A stretch of 64,000 nucleotides of DNA from Echinometra lucunter (taxonomy: Eukaryota; Echinodermata; Echinoidea; Camarodonta; Echinometridae). The notes below the pieces were generated by a model. The model was given only the letters and a program-made list of their open reading frames with translations, searched no databases and was not told the origin of the DNA. Location: positions 35,397,438 through 35,461,437 of the forward strand of contig CM057151.1 in assembly GCA_029962745.1 (NCBI GenBank), given 5' to 3'. Every line of letters starts with the position of its first letter. Position 1 is the stretch's first letter. The position numbers and the translations under genes are program-made. This document shows, in pieces, positions 49,013-61,000 of this stretch.

Positions 49013-52000
49013 ATGCTCGGCGCGGCGAAGCTATATGTGCGAAAGTTTCGTCAGGTCGAACTGCAAGGTAATGCAATGTATTGCAGAAAAATGGCGACGC
49101 ACTTGACAAAGTTTATTCGAGGCGCCAGTGCCTTCACTGGTGTAAATTCCAAGTTTTTAACTTCTAGTTCTGGGCGGTTGCTGGTTCCTGTCTTTCGTAA
49201 ATTCAGCTCACCTGCTGATGACCTGAAAGTCAGCTATCTAGATGATGGAGGTTTGTTGTAATTTTATGTTTGTGGTTTATTTTCTGAGCTGAAGTGAAGT
49301 ACGCATGGTAGTGCTGGGGCTTGGTTGGGATTAACCTAGACCGAAGTGTTCTGTCTCTAACAGTCGTCAAGACATTAGCCTCGTGTTTTGGTAGGGTCGG
49401 CACTCCTCCTTTTTAGAGACAGAAGCGCCCCAGTGCGTTGTCCATGCAATCTCATTGTCGTGGGCACGACAATGAAAAACTACCTCAAATCAGCGATTTC
49501 CCCCTTCATTCATGAATATAAAAAGGTAATCCTGGGTTTTAGGGGTATAAATTATTTGCACTTGCATTCGATCGCTAACTTCAGCACACCTCTTCCTGAC
49601 AACCCATCTGACCCACAGAAATAGAAAACAGTGACTGACACCAACCCTAACCCCAACCCTCTACCTAATCCTAATCCTAATCCTAACCCTATCCTTAACC
49701 CTAATCCTAATCCTAATCCCAATCCTAACCATAATCCATACACGACAGTCTCTGTTGTATGTGGTGCGCTGAAGTTAGCGATCGAATGCAAGCGCAAATA
49801 ATTTATACCCCTAAAACCCAGGATTACCTATAAAAATATCATTATACACTACAGAGTAGACCTATGTACAATGTAGCTTAAGTTACCGATTTATGTTTGA
49901 TTCCTTTTAACTCTCCATTTTCAGGTAAATCCAGGGGCCTGTTTCTGGAAATCAACGCCAAGTTAGTCATATCTTTGTCCACCAGCTACGGAGATGACTC
50001 TAATCTTGCTAAACCGTTTCACGAAGAGCATGCTAGCTAAATATCTCGTGAATCGATGAGGAAATGTGACAACACATAGCCTTGATCACAATCACACACA
50101 TATATTTTGTAAACAAGAAATTATCAGAACTGCAATTATTTGAGTGATCTGGTGAGGGCAAAGCTTAGAAATAGTAGCAGGGGGTTATAGATACAAGATA
50201 TTTTCAAAGAAGGCAGATTACACCAAAGAAAAACTTATAAGATTCTGTTTTTAGTAATTAAGTTCACTGTCGTTTTGAACGTAAGATGGGTACCCCCGGG
50301 ACACTAGATTTGCAAAATAAACCCTTACGTTCATGATCGGAAAAAGGAGGCAAATTAAATATTTATCCATTGTCACGTCTTGACCAAAACGTTGATGTGC
50401 ATAATTTTGGCAAATTACAAGCTAAAATGTGTGTCTTAAAAAGTATTTTGTTTAAAAATCTACGATATAAATTATCTTTGAATAAATATGGGTCTGAAAT
50501 CTACAGACTATCCCTTTGACTATGCCTTGCCTGACGTGGCAGAATTGCGTTTTTTGGAGAGATGTTACAATCACGGGAGAAACCCCCTAGGAAACCTTTT
50601 TTTGCAGATCGTTTCATATGAAACATGAAATATAATATTTATACATGAGTAAGGATGAATTACTGATTGCAGGAACCCTTAGAAAAGATAGATTTGAATT
50701 ATTTTTTTTTACATGTATGTAGCTTCCATTTTGGCCAGCCATAATCTACCAAATTGGTGACATGTGATGGTGCTGCATATCAACGAAAAAAGATATGACA
50801 GGGTCAGAGGCGTCATAAGTTCTTAGTCGGGATGTTGGCGTTGATCTTGGCAAACACGGCTTCGTGAAATACGTAGCAGACAACTAGCCAACTAGCGGCG
50901 ATCTTAGCTGAGAAGTTGACTTATGACGGTTTCATTAAACGGGCCCCAGGGTCCTAACGTTAGGTCCTCTCGGTTGAAAATCTTGCAGCAGCCAACCTCT
51001 ATCTCTGTTCGCCTCTGCACTTTTCGCAGGGAGATCAGCGAATTTGTGACTCGCATTTCAACCGTATTAACGAGCGACCAATACGAAACAACAACAACAA
51101 AAACATCGTTCGTACGTATATGCCCAAACGTACGTGGTCGATCGTTTGAATACGGCCAGTTGAAATGCGAGGAGTAGCGAATTTTGCTCATTTCTTTTTT
51201 AAAATGCTGTTCAAATTTATCTCCTTTTATTGAAACAGTGAAACTTCTAGGGTAGAGTCTTGGACTTTCCCTTAACGTTAATAAAAATTCAAAATCATGT
51301 TCGGCCTGCTAACTGGGTAATGTTAGTTTCATGTCTTTTTTTTTTCCAACTTTTTACTAAATCCAAGTCTAATGTAAGACTTAGTCTTGGGGATGGTAAT
51401 CTGAAAATGATGTTATGCTGTATCTTCTATCTACATGTAATGTTACTTTGTCTTTAGTAAAAGAAAAAAAATTTACTTGTCCTACCAAAACGAAATTATG
51501 ACATGACAAGTCATTAGTTAACACATGTGCCAAACTGGCTCTGTTTGCATGAATAAAAAAAACAGACATTTCCGCAAGCACAAGCACCAATGAAAAGATT
51601 GAATAATTTAAGTTTGTTATGAGTAAAATTACCGTTTCATATTTAACATTAAACTCTCATTTGGGCAAACAAAGACTTTTACCCTAACGTAAAAGATAAC
51701 TTTTACTTTTGCAATATACTTACCAATCTTTATACATTAATAATTTCACTAACTGAATTTTATTTTATTTTGATTATAAATTTTATTTAAAATCGAAGAT
51801 TCTGTTAACTTGTTCTTGACATGAACACTGTACTGACTGATATTTTAAAAAGGTACAGCGTGTCTCCTTAGCTCAAGATATATCATGGGAAAATATATTT
51901 TACACAACATATGTTTGAGTTCACAAAGATACAAGCAGCATCTTTAGAGATAATGGAGAAAATATGAAATTTTGTATACAAAATATAACCTGCCATTTTG

Positions 52001-55000
52001 AAGCAATATTGCCAATTTGAGGATCGCCACAGAATGTAAATTGAGACTTTTCAAACTTTCATAACTTTCTCATTTTGTAACTATTTTTTAGTGGAACTTA
52101 TTTTAAAATTGCTTCCCTCTATGATCTATGCTCTCTTTTCATTAAAACTGATTTTTCCCCAGGGTTTCATTCTCCTTTAAACACTACCTGCCAGTATGGA
52201 AAGTTCTAAAAATGATCAAGATGATGCTTCTTTTTTTCTTTTTTTTTTTAATGCCAGTGGCATGAAACAGAATGGTAATTTTTTTCACGTTTTTGTTGAA
52301 ATACCTGCCTAAACCATTACTGCTGCAAAAGTAATTGAAATGAGATTGCATGCTAAATGTCAGTCTATATCAAGTAGTTGTAGAGTCCCAGGATACCCAC
52401 CTATTATTAACAGTGTCAGAGATTGTCTGTTGATGTAGAGATATGCTGAAGTGAATTCATTTTTCACTATCTTTTAAAGGAATTGTTGTCCTTGGAATGA
52501 ACAGACCTGCAAACAAAAATGCCATCAGCAGAAATCTTCTTAATCTGGTAAGTACTGAACCTAAATCATTATTTTAGTAGACTAGACATGTACATGTACC
52601 ATCGTGTACCTTTGTTCTAGACCTGTAATGCTAGTATGAAGTACCTTTCTTTGAGCTTTAAAAAAGTTTCTGAATTGGTTCAGAGAAGTCATGAATTCTT
52701 CTGAGATTTTTTAGAACCTTGTTGAAATATTGGTGATAAAGTTTTGGTGATTACAATTACCAATATAAGTACAGTATGTTCTTATTTGTATATGCCTCCA
52801 TCACTGTTTAATGCTGTTTGAAATCCACATCAAAGTTTGGTGTTTAAAAGGAATTTATATTTGATGATCTCTTTTGCGTGGACTTGATTAGCAGTGGAAA
52901 TGTAGTTTATCAATTGGAAAAAAAATTGACCCATATCTGAATACCGGTATTTACCTGTAAATATTTATTAGATATTCACTTGAGATTTATATTTGAACTT
53001 TTTTGTGTGGACTTAATTGGCAGTGGAAATGTAGTGATCATTTAGAAGAACTGTCACATACTGAATATTTACCTATGATTTTTTTTTTATGTTCTCATCA
53101 AAGTTTGAAGAAGTAGTGGCCAAAGTCAGGTTTGATAACAATGTTAGAGCACTCATCATCAGGAGTGAAGCTCCAGGAATATTCTGTGCTGGTGAGTAAA
53201 AAGATGCAACAAAGAATATAGGACTGCAAGAGAGATGATAACCTCACTGATCTCTTGGGGGGGGGGGGGGGCAATTTCATTTTATTTTAAATGATAGCGG
53301 TATTTAAAGTCTTTTGAATTTCCCTGGTCTAGAACGTGATTCGTCATAGTTTTAGCCAAAAAAAATGGCTTCTCTTGGATTACTCCCAAGATTGTGTTTT
53401 GTATTCTGATTAATAAGCAATTTAAAAAGAATGCCATTTCACCTAGCAAACGGTTTACCAGCATCTAAGCACAATGTTTGATAGTTTGCAAAGTTTCAAA
53501 AGTTCTTCAATGGGTGGAAAGAATTCTTCCATCATGCGAAAAAGATGTGGGTAAAACGCTTGAGGGTTTTAGCCATATTTGTTTCCTACTGTTTGAATAC
53601 CACTACTGCACTTGAATGTGGATTTTAAGAAGTGTTAAATGTCAAAGAGATGAACATGATCACTATATATTTCTTTATGATTGTTCAACTTGCCTTTGTT
53701 TGTTCAACAATACTCTGACTGTTGAAACAAACAAAACAATAGAAATTTTACTACATACGAGTATATACATGTAGGTCCTGCGGGGAAGACTCTCTCTTGC
53801 AAAAGCAAATTATGCAAAAAAGAAAATTTTACATGGCCCTTGCTGCCACTCTGACCAGGTGCTGATTTGAAGGAGCGTGTGCAGATGGCTGAACACGAAG
53901 TGGGTCCAGCTGTCAGTCGTGGAAGACAGTTCATCCTGGATCTTGGCAGCCTACCCTGCCCCACCATTGCTGCACTGGACGGAGTCGCCGTGGGGGGTGG
54001 CCTGGAGATGGCTCTCAGTTGCGACATGAGAGTTGCTTGTAAGTGTCTCGTGACATCTCCACCATCATTTTGCCATTTACAGTGTGTCTGACAGTCACTT
54101 GTGTGTATCCAATCACTTTCTTTTCTTTAGGAGCCGATTTGAAAGAGAGAATACAGATGCCTCAGGAAGAAGTTGGGCCATTTGTTGCCAGATTGCGGAA
54201 GGCAATACTTAGTTTTGGAGATCTTCCAATGCCAACTATAGTGGCCCTGGATGGCGTTGCTGTTGGGGGTGGCCTAGAGATGGCCCTGTCATGTGACATA
54301 AGGGTTGCTGGTGAGGTTGATTAAAACAAATATTGTTTATTGGTTTATTGACCTTATTTGTATGTGTGTGTGTTATCATTCCTTTACCATGCCTGTTTTC
54401 CACTGACAGATGTTTTCACTTTATTGTTTGGGGTTGTTTTTTTTTTCCCCTTTTTTCATATTGCTTTTCTATTCCTCAGCTTGTCTTCCCTTTTTTTTTT
54501 TTTTTTTTTTTTTATGCCTCCACCCACCGTAGGTGGCTGCCGGAGGCATTATGTTTTCGGGTCCCATTTTCGTTCTCGCAATAACTTAAGAACCGTTTGA
54601 CGGATCAACTTCAAACTTGGCTCATGTATGCATATGGGAGGGACAATGATCTGATTAGATTTTGGGTCTCAAGGTCAAAGGTCAAAGGTCATAGAAGTCA
54701 TTATGTACATAGAAATGGTCCGTTCTCGCGATAACTCAACAACCATTTGACGGAGCAGCTTCAGACATGGCATATGTATGCATATGTGAGGGACAGTGAT
54801 CTGATTAGATTTTTTGGTCTCAAGGTCAAAGGTCAAAGGTCATAGAGGTCATTACATGTATATACATGAAAATTGCTTGTTCTTGCGATAGCTTAACAAC
54901 TCTGAGACGGTTCAACTTCAAACTTGGCCCATGTATGCATACATGTATGGAAGGTCTCATAATGGTCTCATTAGATTTGGGGGTCACAAGGTCAAAGGTC

Positions 55001-58000
55001 AAGGTCAAAGTTGTCATTGTATACATGAAAATAAAGAAATAAACATGAATGTGCCGTATATTTCTGATCTGGCAATGGCGGAGGCATAAATTTCGACCGC
55101 ACGCAGTCGAGGATTCATCTAGTTTTTATTGCTTTGGGTTGTTTTTCAAATGTATTTTTGGGGGAGGGGGTTAGGGTTAGGGTTTTTATACTTTCTTTTC
55201 AGACCTGTGTACACTTTAATATTAGCTTTGACTTACCCCTTCTGTTCATCTTGCTTCAACAAAATCCACCAACTTTCTTTTGCTATGCAATGTAAAGGAA
55301 AAAACTGAAGAAATACCTCTTCAATGATGAATGTTTTTGGTTAAATTTTCTTCATATATTTTGTCTGTTTATTTAATCATTCCTGTGAAGCATGTCAAAC
55401 AGTCTTCTGTTGGAATTTGCACTATATAAAAATGCAAACGTATGTGTCCATATACATGGATGTATACAATATTGTAGGTATTTTAATTGCTCTCCCATAA
55501 AACTCCTAGAAGTCCCTTAATTAATATCATGATTTATCTTTTGTTAATGATTGATGTTTTATCATTTGAGTCAAATTAATAGAGAATGAGATAGCATTTT
55601 GCATGTACAGAAAAAAAAACAAAACTGCAAATCTTTTACTCACTCATCTTTTACTCATTTTAAATCACGATCATGCCGGTTCATTTAGCAAAGTGATTTA
55701 ATCATTGATAAACTTTGCCTTTGGGTAAAGATCATATTTGCATTGAAATTGATAAATCTGCCTGTTATGTTGTCCTGACTTATGCATGTGTGTCAAGCTG
55801 TGTTTTCTTTTGTGCTTGATGCATTTTGAATGAGAAATGACATATGCTGTATAATACAATAGTTTTTAAAAAATATATATTTACTGGGTGTCCCAGAAAA
55901 AACGAACAGCGGATTTTCATTACTTTATCTTCAAAAATTACATAATTTTTTTCTATCAATTGGTAAAGCATACTTTACCGAAGAGAATGATACAAAGATC
56001 ATTGAATTTGGTGCAGTAATTTTGATTCTATGCCCGTTTCTTAAAATACAGTCATTATCAAATTTCGCATGTTTTTTGTGACAGATGAGAGCAGAATTGT
56101 ATCGGGGAATGGCCTTTCATATTGCACGTTTTGTTATTGAAATGCATCAGTGGGCTTCCCACAAACATCTTATGAAAGGCCATTCCAACACAATTCTACT
56201 CTCATCAGTCGCCAAAAATTTGAAAATGACTGTATTTTAGGAAACGGCATAGAATCAAAATTACTTCACCAAATTCAATAATCTTGGCATCATTCTCTTC
56301 GGTAGAGAATGCTTTAACCAATGATGTAGAAAAATTACATACTTTATTGGAGGAAAGTACTGAAAATCTGCCATTGTCAAACTCTTAGCTATTTATTAGA
56401 AGCCATCAACACAGCAAACCCTAACGGTAAATATGAGATGCAGTATATAGGTAGGAACTAGGGAATATTTGTTATCTCTATTAAATGATTAAGCTGAGAA
56501 TTAGATGTATGTTTGCAATTTTTATCAAAATTGAGTTGATGTACCAGGAAGTAATCATTTTTGTACTTTGTGTTGATTTTTTTTTCAGCTTCAAATGCAA
56601 AGATGGGATTAGTTGAGACCAAACTTGCCATCATCCCTGGTGGAGGTAGGTTACAAAAGATGCGTCTTAACCCATTCATGACAGGAATTGTTTAAAGCCT
56701 AATTTGATCAGCTTTTATTCTTCAAATTGCCAACACTGACATTTTTATTTTATTGATATATTTTCCTTATAAAACGTCATGTATCTGAAATGAATATAAA
56801 TTGACAGAAATTATGATGAGAAGTCAAAAAGTTGCCAATTTGCACGGGGAAACGATGATTTTAAACTTTCTATCACATTGCCAATTTAAGGATTTTAATG
56901 CTTATTTTCCTTTAAAAATTTTTCAGCATCAAACAATGGATATTGACGCAACCAAAATGAGCACAGTTTGTGTAGAATTGTTTGCTCTTTCTGCTCATGT
57001 ATTTGGTATGATTTTTAGGGCTTTGCATCAAAAGATATTAGGCCAAACCACAAAATTTGGACCTCTGTCACGAATGGGTTAAAGGCAAAGTCCACCCCAG
57101 AAGTTTCTTTGTTTCAATGAAAGGAGTTAAATTTGAACAGCATTTTAAAAAAATGAATGAGCAAAATCGGTCAAAGAATAAGAAAATTATACTCATTTAC
57201 ATTTTCTAGTAAATTACTCTCGGCTCTGCAAATTGGCAACACTGATGACATCATATGCGAGCAGCTCTCCATTCACTTTGTACATGAAATTTCATATTTC
57301 TCAATTTTCTTGGAAGTTACACATTTTCTAACCCCCATAGTCAATGTATGTTCAGAAGAATTGCTTTTTACATAACATACTTTGACTATGGGGTGAGAAA
57401 ATGCGTAACTTCCAAGAAAATTGAGAAAATGTGAAATTTCATGTACAAAGTGAAAGGAGAGCTGCTCGCATATCATGTCATCAGTGTTGCCTATTTGCAG
57501 AGCCGAGAGTAATTTACTAGAAAATATAAATGAGTGTAATTTTCTTATTCTTTGACCGATTTTGCTCATTTCTTTTTCAAAATGCTGTTCAAATTCATCT
57601 CCTTTTATTGAAACAGTGAAACTTCTGGGGTGGACTTTCCCTTTAATGCTAACCCATAGCAGTACAGGGTCTCTTTGTAGTGACACTTATCACCTCATCA
57701 CCTTGTATCTCAAAAATGTTGAATGTTCAATGCAAATTCCGTGTTCTTCGGTGTTCTAAACTTCAAATTCCGTGTTCTTCGGTGACATGTACAAAACATT
57801 TGATAAAGCAAATGTAAGTAGTAAAAATCTTAGAAAAACTTAAGCTACCCTAATATACACATTGCAGTATATATATACAGATAAAGCTTGGCGAACACAA
57901 CCTAAACACTGCAAACAAGTTTGATCTGGGTTTTCCGCTGATGCACGGTTTTGTTTTATTGGATTTTGCTTTGTTTTTTCATTATTTTCACTGTATTTTT

Positions 58001-61000
58001 CGTAATTCAAATTTTTTGCCTGAAAAATCGCATTTTCCGTGAAATTCCATGAATTCCGTGTTCTTCCCGAATTTCGTGAAATTTTTCCATTTTCCGTATC
58101 GCGGAAAACTGGGGACTTTATATTACAGCCTATGGAGGCAGTCATGTTTCTTTTATCAATAGTGGCCCAGTCTTTCTAGATGTTCATGTGAGGGTTTGAA
58201 AATACATTTGAAGTGTTGCTAGCCATAAGATTATGAAAAGAACTAAATTTCACCAAAAATTGAGATACAAGGTCTTGTCTGCCCAGCGACATTATGTAAG
58301 ATCCTTCGATCCGAAATGATAGGAATTGCAAATACATAGGCAGAAATAAAAGTGACTAATTTTAGGACCATTTTAAATTGTGTTGTGACATTCTCAAATA
58401 AGAGTGATTTGATTGTAACTACTCATTCATATGAATTCTGTAATCATTATTTGTGTTTACTGTGGTAATAGGTAATTTTTCTGTTCACTCTAGCAATTTT
58501 CATTCAGATTGGTTCCTGTAAAATACATTTTCTTTTTTTTTTTTCAAACCATGTAGAAGTTGGAAAAAGTGTTGCCAACTTGAGAGGGAAAACTGACTAA
58601 TTAGGAAAACTCTGTACTGATATGGGTTAAAAGAAAGTGCCCCTCCCCAGTCCTCCACTTTGCTGCAGAAGGCAAATATTCATGCTTCCAAAGGTGAAGT
58701 ATTTCAACTGCAGTAGTCAGTTGAAGATGCTTTTCAAAATTGTTCCTTTTTAAGGATACTTTATTCAAGTCTATATTATTGCCCATTTTCTCAAAGCATT
58801 TGCCTGTTCTGTGTTCTTTTTCTTTTTCTAATCCTTATTGATTTGGCATTATTATTATAAAACAAGTGTACATTAAACTACTTGTATACCCAATATAGTA
58901 GTGATTCATATTGTCATATAGATGCAAACTACATTATACATGTAAATGATTTATGTTTGCTTTTGCAGGAGAAGATAGAAAAGAGTAATGAAAGGCTTAC
59001 AAATGAATTTCATTATCCATCAAGTTGTGACTTTTTAAATCAAGTCCAGTGCTTATCCCCTTTGCACAAGCTACAAAACATGAATTATTAAATGGGTCTA
59101 ACAATATGTACCATCACCAAAAGACACTTTACTCTCTGTGTTATTGAATTCATGGTTTCAAGGTGCTCAATGATGAGAAATGTTCATCTTAACTTCAGGT
59201 GGAACTCAGAGGTTACCCAGAGTGGTTGGCCCATCCATAGCTAAGGAACTCATGTTTACTGGGAGAGTTGTGGACGGTGAGGAAGCGGCTCGTATCGGGC
59301 TAGTCAACCACTGCGTCGAGCAGGATGATACCCAGGAAGCTGCCTACAAGCGAGCCTTGCAGCTGGCCAGGGAGATCTCTACCCAGGTCAGTGCAGGCAC
59401 GCTAGATGGTTGAGAGTGGACAGTGGGCAATTCCACATGGGAAGCACAATCAGCTAACTTCAGATTTATAGTAAAAACAATCACATTGATAGTCCTGTAT
59501 GGCCACATCCTTGAATTGAAAGAAGCTAAAACAAAAAGGACTTTCACCATCTTATCAGTATTGGTATAAGGCATGTTTGATTTTACAAGACATTTTTGTT
59601 AGTCGATAGGGGCACCATTTTCTGGTAATTCTGTATGTATATGTGCATTAGTTCTTGCTATGTCAGGCAGTCATTTTGCAAGTCATAAAATTATGAAGCA
59701 ATTATTTGGGCCCAAAATAACATACCAATTACAGTATATTTTTCATTCATTCACTCAATGATTTGGGCTTCTCCAAAAGACTGCTGCTACTTTGAAAGAT
59801 TCATATGCAAATGAGCATATAGATATTCATTTACATGCGCACACTGTACTTGATGCGTTTTGGTAGTAACATATTTAGTTAATGTTTTTTTCTGGAGATG
59901 TAAGCACAAGCAAGATGATATTCAAACGTTAGTTTTGAGCAGTTATGAATGCTGTTAAATTGGGAAACAACTCTAAGAACATAATTTTTGTGTGAAATGT
60001 TTAGGATTATCTCTTTTTCAACAGAATGCTAACCATTCCCCAAAATATATCATGCTTTACCTATTCCACACCAGGTGCCCTGCAGATTAGCCTGGAGGTT
60101 CCTGGAGAGAGAAAAACTGCTAATGCAGCTCTCGATCCACGAAGCCTAGTATTTTTACCTATCCATATTTTGGAATCTCATACATGTGCCATACAAGATA
60201 TTAAAAAAAGACAATTTCCCATAGGCCGATTGTATTGTCAACCTTGTAAATATAGGTTGAGACCATCCAGAAAATGTTTGCAACCTAGAATCATAAGTCA
60301 CTATTTCTGTTGGCATCATCAACAATCATGCTGTAATCACAATAACTTTCTGTGGAATTGAGGTAGAATCACCAAATTCATACCACAGGTTCATCTCTTA
60401 AAGCTACAGGTCAGCTCTGAAAAAGAGTCATATCTGACTGACCAAGGTCAAAAGGTCAATGGACTTTCTGCAACAAGCACAGTAATCAAAAATAAATTTC
60501 TATGGATATTAGCTATGATCACCAAATTCTCACCACAGGCACATCTCAGAAAGGCACAGGTTGAGACCATCCAGAAAATGTTTGCAACCTAGAATCATAA
60601 GTCACTATTTCTGTTGGCATCATCAACAATCATGCTGTAATCACAATAACTTTCTGTGGAATTGAGGTAGAATCACCAAATTCATACCACAGGTTCATCT
60701 CTTAAAGCTACAGGTCAGCTCTGAAAAAGAGTCATATCTGACTGACCAAGGTCAAAAGATCAATGAACTTTCTGCAACAAGCAATGTAATCAAAAATAAT
60801 TTCTATTGTATTGAGCAATAATCACCAAATTCATACCATATTTCATAACGGCGCAGGTTAAATTTTGAAAATTAATTGCATCTGTCAAGGTATAAAGGTC
60901 AAGAGGTCAATAAACTTTCATTGAAAATGACCTCACGTGTAATAATTTTTTGTACCTATGAATTCAGTGAAAGTTTGAGTTCATATTATCACAGGTACTT

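Noticed and set aside
49552..49797. Open frame with long Gly-Leu repeats, and the idea of a true telomere
   Set aside because: The frame is a translation of degenerate CCTAAC repeats, and the array is short, internal and enclosed by transposon arms, so it is not a chromosome end.
54039..54130. Interpretation of exons 4a and 4b as constitutive tandem exons giving a longer protein
   Set aside because: The 4a-to-4b junction creates an in-frame TGA, and the result would duplicate the catalytic segment of a crotonase fold, which no family member has.
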